64,000 nucleotides of DNA. It comes from an uncultured Slackia sp. Its GTDB lineage: Bacteria > Actinomycetota > Coriobacteriia > Coriobacteriales > Eggerthellaceae. The notes beneath the pieces are model-generated. The model did not search any database and was not told where the DNA came from. It saw nothing but the letters and a program-made list of their open reading frames with translations. The stretch spans positions 18,866-82,865 of the forward strand of contig CAKUIK010000004.1 in the NCBI GenBank assembly GCA_934661005.1, given 5' to 3'. The position numbers were made by a program, and so were the translations under genes. How positions within the stretch are numbered: position 1 is the stretch's first letter; the number at the start of each line of letters is the position of its first letter. This document shows, one piece after another, positions 34,326 through 41,752 of this stretch.

Positions 34326-35825
34326 ATGTCGAAAAAAGGGTTCGATGGTCTTATGCGCCGATCGTGCACATCGGTTCTCGTGGGTCGCGCCGCAACGCGT
34401 GATGGCTCTATTCTCATTGCCCGCAACGAAGACAACACCACGCCTGCCGCGCCGAAGTCGCTTCGCATGGTTCCAGCGGGCGAACGTGATGGCGTCGAAC
34501 TTGTATCGGGCGCGAATGGGTTCGCCATCACGTTGCCTGAAGGGGGCCTTCGCTATTCTGCCATGCCCGACGTTACGCCCGAGGAAGGGCTTTTCGAAGA
34601 GGCCGGCGTGAATGCTGCCCATGTTGCGATGTCGGCTACCGAAAGCGCGCTTGCAAATGATCGCGTGCTCGCATTCGACCCCTATGCGGAAGATGGCCTT
34701 GCGGAAGACGCTATGCTCACCGTCGTGCTGCCGTATGTGAAAACGGCGCGCGAGGGCGTGAAGCGTTTGGGCGAAATCGTGGCGGAATATGGCTCCGCCG
34801 AAAGCAACGGCGTGCTGTTCGCCGATCACCTGGAAGCGTGGTATATGGAAATCGCTACGGGCCATCATTGGGTTGCTCAGCGCATTCCCGATGATTGCGT
34901 TGCCGTGGTGGCGAACCAGCTCTCGATTCAGGAAGTCGATTTCGAAAGCGACTCATTCATGCATTCGCAGGGAATTCGCGAATTCGTCGAGGAGCATGCG
35001 CTTAATAGCGCTTTAGGCGTCGGCGAGGAGCGTCCGTTCAACTTCCGCGAGATTTTCGGAACCAGCTCCGATGGCGACAGGCGCTACAACACGCCGCGCG
35101 TGTGGGATGGCTTGCGCTTGCTTGCGCCTGAAATCGCGCAGCAGCATACGCTGGTCGATAGCGATTTGCCGTTTGTATTCCGTCCTAACCGCCTGCTGGG
35201 CGTTGAAGATGTGGCCGCGGTGCTTTCGAGCCATTTCGATGAGACCGAATTCGACCCCATTGGCAGCGCGGGCGACGAATTCTCGCGCAAGCGCTATCGC
35301 GCCATCGCCCTTTCGCGCACGCAGGAGTCGCACGTCATGCAAATCGAGGGTGTCTTCGGGCTTTCGGCGGAGCAATGCGCGCAGGCCGCGCTTGCGGGCG
35401 AGCTCGCTTCGCCGATTTGCTGGGTTGCGTTGGGCACGCCGTGCTTCTCTCCGTATATGCCGCTGTTCTGCGACGCGCCTGTGTGGCCGGCATGCTTCAA
35501 CAACGCTGCGCCCAAGCCCGATTTGAACCATCCCTATTGGGTGTTCCGCTCGCTTCAGGCGGCAAGCGACGCGCGTTCGGCGGTTACGAATGTGCGTGCA
35601 AGCGACTACAAGGGCGAGCAGTGGCAGAAAGCTCTGCGTCATGCGCAGCGCGTGCATCGCGAGGCATTGGCGGCTCCCGTCGAAGAGCGCGCGGCGGTAT
35701 ATGAGCAGGGCAACGGTGAGCTGGCGCAATGGGTGGTGTCCGATGCCCAAAAGCACCTTGCGACGCTTCTGCTCGATCTTTCGATTGCATCTCCGCTCAC
35801 TTTTAAGATGAACCCGAATTTGTAG
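34326..35825 (+). CDS. C69-family dipeptidase (PepD-like)
   Basis: An N-terminal nucleophile hydrolase of 499 residues. ATG 34326 follows GAGGAGG. Cys14 in RRSCTSV is the predicted nucleophile exposed after removal of the short propeptide. The next stretch (RDGSILIARNEDN) is typical of C69 dipeptidases. The enzyme would split dipeptides in the cytoplasm. No secretion signal is visible. It sits between two proteins that usually adjoin (radical-SAM and DUF4130), which suggests insertion into that pair or simple co-transcription. Confidence 0.92.
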   Translation: MSKKGFDGLMRRSCTSVLVGRAATRDGSILIARNEDNTTPAAPKSLRMVPAGERDGVELVSGANGFAITLPEGGLRYSAMPDVTPEEGLFEEAGVNAAHVAMSATESALANDRVLAFDPYAEDGLAEDAMLTVVLPYVKTAREGVKRLGEIVAEYGSAESNGVLFADHLEAWYMEIATGHHWVAQRIPDDCVAVVANQLSIQEVDFESDSFMHSQGIREFVEEHALNSALGVGEERPFNFREIFGTSSDGDRRYNTPRVWDGLRLLAPEIAQQHTLVDSDLPFVFRPNRLLGVEDVAAVLSSHFDETEFDPIGSAGDEFSRKRYRAIALSRTQESHVMQIEGVFGLSAEQCAQAALAGELASPICWVALGTPCFSPYMPLFCDAPVWPACFNNAAPKPDLNHPYWVFRSLQAASDARSAVTNVRASDYKGEQWQKALRHAQRVHREALAAPVEERAAVYEQGNGELAQWVVSDAQKHLATLLLDLSIASPLTFKMNPNL

Positions 35826-35926
35826 TGCTGCTTTGGCGGTTAAGGGCGATTGTTCGGGTATGAGGCGCGTCGTTGCTTGGTCGACGACTACGAGCCTCAT
35901 ATGCCTTAACGGAAGGAGGGTCGACG

Positions 35927-36781
35927 ATGTGCGATACCGATCTTGCCTATGTGCATGATGGCTCGCTTGAGGGGCTGCTCTCGGCGATCTTCCTTGCGTT
36001 TGCGCGTAAAGAAGATCCTATCGATGTGTCTCCCGCGCACCATCATGTTCCCAGGCTTGGCCAGCGTATTATCGAGGTCAAAACGAATATGGAGCATGCG
36101 CAGCGCGTGCGGGCGGGAATTATTCGTGTTTGCAATGCCGAGACGTATCAATGCATCGTGGCGGCATCGCTTTCTGATGAGGCAGATGCTGGCACGTCGA
36201 TTCTCTCTTTCGTTCGCTATGCCATGAAACGCGGCCCGCGGGCGCGCTTCGACAAAGCCGCGCCCGAAGTCGCGCGCTTTGCGGCAATCGTTCGCTCGGT
36301 TGAAAACGAACGACACTATTGGGTGCAATTCATGCGATTCTCGAAAACGGGTGATGGCGTGTATGTTGCCGTATGCAACCCCAAGGCGAGCGTTGTGCCT
36401 TTGCTTATGGGATGGTTTTCGGCTCGGTTCAACACGCAGCCGTTCATCGTGTTCGATGAAGTGCACCATATAGCAGGGGTTTCGCGAAATGGCGAATGGC
36501 AGCTTGTGCATTCATCGGAATTCACTCCGCCACCCGCTGCCCACGACGACGCTTTCTATGAGCAGGCGTGGAAAACGTTCTACGACAGCATAGCGATTGA
36601 CGCGCGCTACAACCCCGAACTCCGTCGTAGCTTTATGCCCAAGCGCCTCTGGAAGAATATCGTTGAATTACGCGATGTGTCGTTTGGGGGTCCGGGGCTA
36701 AAAGAAGAGCGCCGCCCGCTGCCCCAGCAGCATGGCGGCGCTCTGAAATCGGCCGACGTTGGTAGCCCTTCTGGGCAGTAG
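35927..36781 (+). CDS. DUF4130 / TIGR03915 probable DNA metabolism protein
   Basis: A 284-residue protein starting at ATG 35927 after GGAAGGAGG. It shows the family pattern: an early FLAF region, ARFAAIVRSVENERHYWVQF, then the F(F/V)DEVHH-like core, and the closing signature NPELRRSFMPKRLWKNIVEL matching the usual MPKRYWKxLTEF end. Such proteins accompany TIGR03916 radical-SAM proteins (gene at 32916). About 35 residues beyond the signature look unconserved and are encoded over a minus-strand terminator hairpin. Function unknown; a role in DNA metabolism is the family label. Confidence 0.85.
   Translation: MCDTDLAYVHDGSLEGLLSAIFLAFARKEDPIDVSPAHHHVPRLGQRIIEVKTNMEHAQRVRAGIIRVCNAETYQCIVAASLSDEADAGTSILSFVRYAMKRGPRARFDKAAPEVARFAAIVRSVENERHYWVQFMRFSKTGDGVYVAVCNPKASVVPLLMGWFSARFNTQPFIVFDEVHHIAGVSRNGEWQLVHSSEFTPPPAAHDDAFYEQAWKTFYDSIAIDARYNPELRRSFMPKRLWKNIVELRDVSFGGPGLKEERRPLPQQHGGALKSADVGSPSGQ
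36706..36744 (-). terminator. Terminator of the glycosyltransferase gene, inside the DUF4130 tail
   Basis: On the minus strand an 11-bp perfect stem (36734-36744 with 36706-36716), with an inner GCTGC/GCAGC helix, is followed by TTCTTTTAG. It lies 45 bp past the glycosyltransferase stop and within the C-terminal coding tail of the opposing gene. Confidence 0.75.
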
Positions 36782-36788
36782 TCTCGTC

Positions 36789-38096
36789 CTATTTCATGCC
36801 GGTTTTGCTCATTTCCTCCACGTCGACCGAAATCGTGTGCGCGATGGGCTTCCAGCTCGCTTTCTTCACCAAGGCAACCAGCGCAATAGGAATGTAGGTC
36901 AACTGGAAGATGGGGAAGGTGAACAGATAGCCAATCTTTTTCGCGGTGGTTGAATGGATGTTGTCCCATTCGGTGAATGTGGTGAGCACGCCGAAGATGA
37001 ACATGAAGAGCATGAAGTTAAACAGGCAGAAGAACATCGACGACAAGGCCGAGGTAATCATGGTGCCCGCCGATATTACGCCGAATACCGCGAGCAACGC
37101 GATAGTGCCGTTGAAGCCGATGGAGATAACCGTGAGCAGCATGGCGGGAGCGATGGTCATGAGCATGTCGTAGCATGCGAAGCGCTTGCCTTTGGGGTTG
37201 GTGAAAATGCCCTTTACCAGTTTGGCGGCATAGTGCCAGAACACCTGGTAAAAGCCCTTTGCCCAGCGGAAGCGCTGGTTCCACGAGTCGATGAAGGTAA
37301 TGGGCTGCTCGTCATAGAGCATAGCCGTGGGGCAATAAGCGATGCGGCGCCCTTCGATAATGGAGCTCGTGGAGAACTCGATGTCTTCCGTGAGCAGGTG
37401 CCACTTCCAGCCGTCGTTTTCTTTGAGCACATGCGCGGCAATGAAAAAGCCCGTGCCCGAAATGGCGCAGCTCGTGTTGAGCGTGAGGCGCGCCTGGCTC
37501 AGGTACTTCGCTTCGCGCAAGAACCAAATCGCGTAGCCGGCAGAAATCCAATTGCTGCCGTAGTTTTTGGAGTTGCGATAGCTCGTGGAGGCTTCCGCGC
37601 CGCCGTCGAAGACCTTGTTCATTTCGCGGAAGTAGTTCGCGTCGAGCACGTTGTCGGCGTCGAACACGAAATAGGCTTCGAAGCTCTCGGCGTCGTCGCG
37701 CTTTTGGATTTCGTGCCAGCCGAAGTTCAGCGCGTAACCCTTGCCGACTTCCTGGTCGTTGAAACGCTCGAATACCTCGGTTGCGCCTGCGTTTCGGGCG
37801 ATTTCCGCCGTGTTGTCGGTGCAGTTGTCGGCTATGACGAAAATATCGATGAGCTCTTGCGGGTAATTCTGCACGCGAATGCTATGAATGAGGTCGCCGA
37901 TGACCTGGCTTTCATTGCGCGCGGAAATCATTACGGCGTATTTGTGGTTTGCCTTGGCTTGCTGCAAAGGCGGTTTGCGCGTAAGCACGACGAATACGTA
38001 GTAGAACTGGTAAATGTAGCAGATGCTGAAAACCAGCAGAACGGACCAGTTGAAGACGTCAACGAACGTCATATGCGACAGCATTTGATCGAACAC
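36789..38096 (-). CDS. Family 2 membrane glycosyltransferase
   Basis: A processive-type GT2 enzyme of about 435 residues. I start it at GTG 38096, 10 bp after AGGAG, because the longer upstream frame (to 38267) lacks family similarity. A first membrane segment (about 10-35) precedes the catalytic domain: VMISARNESQ, the acidic DADN, the TEDIEF base and the QRFRWAKG motif (QxxRW). Three or four membrane segments close the protein (about 295-410). Such enzymes build envelope polysaccharides (cellulose, hyaluronan or PNAG-like) from UDP-sugars. The sugar cannot be read from the sequence. It appears monocistronic. Confidence 0.9.
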   Translation of the reverse strand: MFDQMLSHMTFVDVFNWSVLLVFSICYIYQFYYVFVVLTRKPPLQQAKANHKYAVMISARNESQVIGDLIHSIRVQNYPQELIDIFVIADNCTDNTAEIARNAGATEVFERFNDQEVGKGYALNFGWHEIQKRDDAESFEAYFVFDADNVLDANYFREMNKVFDGGAEASTSYRNSKNYGSNWISAGYAIWFLREAKYLSQARLTLNTSCAISGTGFFIAAHVLKENDGWKWHLLTEDIEFSTSSIIEGRRIAYCPTAMLYDEQPITFIDSWNQRFRWAKGFYQVFWHYAAKLVKGIFTNPKGKRFACYDMLMTIAPAMLLTVISIGFNGTIALLAVFGVISAGTMITSALSSMFFCLFNFMLFMFIFGVLTTFTEWDNIHSTTAKKIGYLFTFPIFQLTYIPIALVALVKKASWKPIAHTISVDVEEMSKTGMK

Positions 38097-38288
38097 GGTC
38101 TTCTCGCTCCTATCGATTGGCGGCTTGAAATGCAAATGTTGGCACTTCCGTAAACTTTCAAGATTATAGAGTGAGAGCGCTGTGGGGCATATACGCCTTC
38201 TCGCGCGCGAACATAAAATGCGCAACCACTGCAGAAATGAGCAGTCTTTTGTTGCCCGTTGCGCCATGGGATGCGCCGCTCGAGTCGC

Positions 38289-38972
38289 CTAGGCGCGCGC
38301 CACGGTTGCGCAACGTACCTGCGCGCCGCTCGATTCGAGCGCGATGCGAGCCTGCTGCATCGTCGATCCCGTGGTGAAAACATCGTCGATTAAAAGAAGG
38401 CGATGGCCGGGCGCGCAGTCGCATGTCGTGAAGCGACCCTGCACATTCTGCCTGCGTTCGACTCTGCCCAAAATACGCTGATCGCGCGCGAGGGGAGGGT
38501 TGAGGGTTCGTATGCACGGCAGTCCGTATTGCGCGGCAAGGGCTTGCGCCAAGAGCTCCATGTGGTCGAATCCGCGCCTTCGGCGGGCCGCCGTGGTAGC
38601 GCTAATGTACGTCACGCCATTTGCCCACCTTGGCCATGATGGCGGTATCGTGTTTGCGAGTATCGCGGCAAGGGTCCCCGAAAGGCGCTGCTCCCCCTTA
38701 TCTTTGTAGGTCTTGATCAAAGCCCCGGTGTCGGCCGTATACCGAAGCGCGCTCAAGCAAAGTCGCGTCTCTTCCCCTTTGCTCACGAGGGGAGTGCAAT
38801 GGTCGCATTGCAAAAAGCCGAACGCGGCGCCACAGTGCGGGCACGCGCGCCAGAAATCAAGGTAATCGAGGCGTGCGGCGCAGCGCGCGCACAGCACGTC
38901 TCCGGGCGCATCGCAGAGCGCGCAGCGAGTGGGCCACAGCGTTTCGCACACGGCATCGGCGATAAGTCCCAT
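38289..38972 (-). CDS. comF: ComF-family phosphoribosyltransferase-like protein
   Basis: A 227-residue protein with an N-terminal double zinc finger (C17, C20, C28, C31, then C44, C47, C56, C59). The C-terminal type I PRTase domain has the PRPP loop LLLIDDVFTTGSTM. ComF is required for natural DNA uptake in Bacillus, and homologues assist single-stranded DNA handling during transformation. ATG 38972 follows GAAGGGG. Upstream lies a two-repeat promoter element also found before the surface protein at 52144, which suggests a shared regulator. Confidence 0.93.
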   Translation of the reverse strand: MGLIADAVCETLWPTRCALCDAPGDVLCARCAARLDYLDFWRACPHCGAAFGFLQCDHCTPLVSKGEETRLCLSALRYTADTGALIKTYKDKGEQRLSGTLAAILANTIPPSWPRWANGVTYISATTAARRRRGFDHMELLAQALAAQYGLPCIRTLNPPLARDQRILGRVERRQNVQGRFTTCDCAPGHRLLLIDDVFTTGSTMQQARIALESSGAQVRCATVARA

Positions 38973-39008
38973 AGCCCCTTCTTTCCGGAAGCCTCGTCGT
39001 TGTGCGAT

Positions 39009-39044
39009 ATGCTAGGACGCAACCCTTGCCCGCACCTTGCCCGT
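39009..39044 (-). promoter_or_regulatory. Two-repeat promoter element of comF
   Basis: On the minus strand two CGGGCAAGG repeats 11 bp apart (39035-39043 and 39024-39032) are followed, at fixed distance, by CCTAGCAT (39009-39016) in -10 position. The same arrangement, 29 of 36 positions identical and with identical spacing, occurs at 55825-55860 ahead of another minus-strand gene. Confidence 0.7.
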
Positions 39045-39211
39045 TTCGATTTATTTACCTGGCACGTTGCTCGACATTTCTTGCGCATTCCCTTTGTTCT
39101 GCACGCCTTCTTCACGCAGCGCGCCCATTCTTTTCCTTGGTTTTTCAGCGGCTTATCGGTCGTAATCGCCCTTTCAGCATTGCGTTAACACTGCATGGAA
39201 GAGCCTGCCTG

Positions 39212-39532
39212 TTCATGGATGGGCTTCAAATCTGCTAAACTGCATCGAGACTTCTTTCGGGTCTGTAGTTGCGGGGGCCGCAAAGGCTCCTTAGTCCATG
39301 GCAGATGCGGTCAAAAGGATCCACGTAAGTACGCGCCGCCCAATATAGGCGCGTGCGAGCATGGCGTATCCTAGAAGTAAGTCGCACCTCCCGGCCGATT
39401 TTTGCGGCAACGCCGCACTGGGGGAGAGGGCAGAGCGAAATCATTCGCAAAACCCCAGTGCGCGAGTGTGGGGGCAAAGACTAGGTCAGCCGAAAGAGGA
39501 ATCTGGGTATATATGGAAAGAGGATTCATACG
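39212..39532 (+). ncRNA. Structured leader or small RNA ahead of the lipoprotein gene
   Basis: The 320 bp before the solute-binding protein has no plausible gene but many paired segments. A weak promoter (TTCATG-18-TAAACT, 39212-39241) precedes hairpins at 39274-39290 and 39329-39356, the latter inside a 39296-39300/39360-39364 stem. Further on are 39403-39417 and a perfect 8-bp stem CACTGGGG/CCCCAGTG (39416-39423 with 39453-39460) around a GCGAA/TTCGC hairpin. This looks like a riboswitch-size leader or a small RNA. I could not match a family. The preceding 39045-39211 shows nothing. Confidence 0.45.
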
Positions 39533-40492
39533 ATGAAACATCGCGTGTCGCTCGTCATCGCGTTTGCCTGCGCATTGTGTTGCGCGCTTGGTTTGGCTGG
39601 TTGCAGCCAGGCCGGTTCTTACGAGGGGAAAACCCTTACCCCGACGATCAGCTCTCCCACCATCGGCCAGAATGGCACGTTGCGCGTGGGCATCGATGCC
39701 GATGGCGGCGCGCCGTTTGTCACGTCTTCTTCGAGTGCCAGCTATGCGGGTCTCGACGTCGATATGGCGGCAGCGCTCGCCGATCAGCTGGGCTTGAAGC
39801 TCGAGCTCGTCGATGTGGCTGGCAATGCGTCTTCCGCCCTCGCCGACGGCGATGTGGATATCGTCATGAGCCAGACATCGAGCGAGAAGAATTCGAGCAT
39901 GTGGGTTTCCGACCCCTATATTGAAACGGGCGTGGCCCTGTTCGCTTCGGATGGTTCGGCAACCGCACCTGCGAGCGTTAAGGCATCGAGCATCGCGGCG
40001 CAGTCCTCTTCGACGAGCGCGTGGGCCGTTCAGAATGCCTACGGCGATGACGCGTTGAATCCCGCGTCCGATTTGGTTTCGGCGTTCTCGCTTGTTGAAA
40101 CCGGAAAAGCGAAGTACGTTGCGGCCGATGCGGTCATCGGCTCGTATGCGGCGCTTGTTCAGAGCGTCGATGTCAAGCCTATCGCGCTGCTTGGCTCCAA
40201 AGGCGGCTACTGCATTGGCGTTGCTTCGAGCAACCAGGAACTGCAGAAGGCCATTTCCGCAGCGCTGACCGCGGTGCTTGGCAACGGCGTTTCCGACGCG
40301 GTGTGCACGAAGTGGCTCGGCTCGCCGATGGACCTCGATGCGCTTTCCTCCATTGAGGTTTCGTCGAGCAAGTCGGTTTCCGCCGATGACGATTCCGACG
40401 ACGAATCCAAGGATGGAGCCACGACCGAAACCGCTTCCAGCTCTACGGCTGGCGCAAATGCCGTTCAGCCTGGCTCCACCTCTGGCCTGTAA
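39533..40492 (+). CDS. Family 3 solute-binding lipoprotein (amino-acid ABC type)
   Basis: A 319-residue lipoprotein: hydrophobic signal and lipobox LAGC with Cys24, to be acylated and anchored outside. The SBP_bac_3 fold is seen in TLRVGIDADGGAPFVTSS, then YAGLDVDMAAALADQLGLKLE and the lobe return WVSDPYI. Such proteins capture polar amino acids. The last ~45 residues are low-complexity Ser/Asp/Thr (SADDDSDDESKDGATTET), unusual for a binding protein and perhaps a spacer. No ABC permease or ATPase gene is adjacent; the next two genes are membrane proteins. The upstream region is structured. SD GAAAGAGGA. Confidence 0.88.
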   Translation: MKHRVSLVIAFACALCCALGLAGCSQAGSYEGKTLTPTISSPTIGQNGTLRVGIDADGGAPFVTSSSSASYAGLDVDMAAALADQLGLKLELVDVAGNASSALADGDVDIVMSQTSSEKNSSMWVSDPYIETGVALFASDGSATAPASVKASSIAAQSSSTSAWAVQNAYGDDALNPASDLVSAFSLVETGKAKYVAADAVIGSYAALVQSVDVKPIALLGSKGGYCIGVASSNQELQKAISAALTAVLGNGVSDAVCTKWLGSPMDLDALSSIEVSSSKSVSADDDSDDESKDGATTETASSSTAGANAVQPGSTSGL

Positions 40493-40504
40493 GCGAGAGT
40501 TGGT

Positions 40505-40636
40505 ATGGGCAAGCGAAACGTCGAGGGCGATAACGACCTGAACGACATTGCCCCAATGACCACGATGCAGAAAGTGATCATAGGGTTGGCCGTGGCCGCT
40601 GTTGTCGCGTTTATCGCATATACGGTGTTGCATTAG
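40505..40636 (+). CDS. 43-residue single-span membrane protein
   Basis: A small frame 12 bp after the lipoprotein stop, from ATG 40505 to TAG 40636. The first half is polar and acidic (GKRNVEGDNDLNDIAP); the second is one membrane helix (VIIGLAVAAVVAFIAYTVL). A run of AGAGTTGG upstream is a weak ribosome site. The product pattern and the position between two co-directional membrane-associated genes argue for a real gene. Family not recognised. Confidence 0.6.
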   Translation: MGKRNVEGDNDLNDIAPMTTMQKVIIGLAVAAVVAFIAYTVLH

Positions 40637-40690
40637 TTTCCACGTGGGCTCGCTTATGGCGGGCTCACGTGCGTATTGAAAGGATTACGA

Positions 40691-41614
40691 ATGGCCAAGC
40701 ATGGGAAGCACGCTCGCGTCCAGGAAACGGACGCCGAGCTCATCGACGGCGCATCCGCCCAAGCATCGCCGGAGTACGAGGAGTCCGACAACAATACGCC
40801 CGAGGCAACCAAGGGCGTTTCGGCTCATCAAAAGAAGTCGAAGCGCATGCGCACGGTGCTCATCGTCGTGAGCGTGGTGCTCGTGGTGCTCATCGCCGCG
40901 CTGTGCTATTTCGCGTTTATGCTGTATCAAGAAGCGAGCGATGTTGCGAATCAGGCTTCGAATTCCGCTACCGCCACGCTGAAAGATACCGCCGAGGCAA
41001 CCGACGCGAAAAAGCAGGGCAGCCGCCTTACCGCTCCGAATTTGGTGGCCTTGCTCGGCTCGACGGAAGATGAGGCCATTTCGAAGGTTGGGCGCGGCGC
41101 CACGGTGGCGAGCTCTTCCGACATAACCGAGGAAAAAGGCGAAGGCGACTCGAAAACCACGGAAGTCGTTGGCAAAACGGTGACGCTTGCGCTTACGGAA
41201 CAGCAGGCCGACTCTAAAGGCAATACTCCGTCGGTCTATCTCACGCTTGATAAAGATGGAAAAATTACCCAGGCAGGCTATTCGGCCGCTATGTCGACGC
41301 TGGGATACGGCGATGTGAGCTTCTCAGACGCGGTAACCGAGAAGCATGTCGTCGAGACCCTGCTCGGTGATGCGGGCCTCACGGTTGAAGAAGGCTCGGT
41401 CGAACTCCCCTCCGCCGATGAGTATCGAACCTATGCAGACGATGGAAAGACTATCGCTCAGGAGCAGTACACATTCTCGGGCGAAGCAACCGCCGCCCTC
41501 GATGGGGCCCAACATGCGTGGCAGTGCCGCCTGAACTATGACTATTCGGCAGCGAACGTTTCGAACAATCTGGCCGATACGCTCAGGCTCTTCTATGTGT
41601 ATGTGAACGCGTAG
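40691..41614 (+). CDS. Membrane-anchored protein of unknown function
   Basis: A 307-residue protein from ATG 40691 (after GAAAGGA). A charged cytoplasmic N-terminus (about 1-52, KHGKHARVQETDAELIDG and a KKSKRMR stop-transfer run) precedes one membrane segment (about 55-77) and an extracellular domain of about 225 residues. No motif, repeat or sorting signal was recognised. It forms a cluster with the lipoprotein and the 43-residue protein and ends at a strong terminator, so the three may share a job in solute sensing or the envelope. Confidence 0.75.
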   Translation: MAKHGKHARVQETDAELIDGASAQASPEYEESDNNTPEATKGVSAHQKKSKRMRTVLIVVSVVLVVLIAALCYFAFMLYQEASDVANQASNSATATLKDTAEATDAKKQGSRLTAPNLVALLGSTEDEAISKVGRGATVASSSDITEEKGEGDSKTTEVVGKTVTLALTEQQADSKGNTPSVYLTLDKDGKITQAGYSAAMSTLGYGDVSFSDAVTEKHVVETLLGDAGLTVEEGSVELPSADEYRTYADDGKTIAQEQYTFSGEATAALDGAQHAWQCRLNYDYSAANVSNNLADTLRLFYVYVNA

Positions 41615-41630
41615 GAAATCAAAATCTATG

Positions 41631-41660
41631 AAAACCCGCCGCATGGCGGGTTTTCTTTTA
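41631..41660 (+). terminator. Intrinsic terminator of the lipoprotein cluster
   Basis: A perfect 11-bp stem (41631-41641 with 41646-41656) with a GCAT loop is followed by four T residues. Confidence 0.9.
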
Positions 41661-41702
41661 TGAAGAGCGGAAGCATAACGCAATACTCGACCACTCTACT
41701 GT

Positions 41703-41725
41703 GGTAAAGTGTCTAACACGTTACC
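41703..41725 (+). promoter_or_regulatory. Inverted repeat upstream of the his operon
   Basis: GGTAAAGTGT (41703-41712) and ACACGTTACC (41716-41725) pair at nine of ten positions across a CTA centre. It lies 28 bp before the hisZG start and may be an operator or a leader hairpin. No his leader peptide and no T-box sequence was seen. Confidence 0.45.
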
Positions 41726-41752
41726 AAACATGAAAGGTGAAGGTGGCAAGCA

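Noticed and set aside
38097..38267. 57-residue N-terminal extension of the glycosyltransferase
   Set aside because: The extension lacks family similarity, while a ribosome site lies just before GTG 38096.
39403..39532. c-di-GMP, c-di-AMP or glycine riboswitch before the lipoprotein
   Set aside because: Fragments such as GGGAGAG and GCAAAG recall these families, but the conserved cores are not in the required order.
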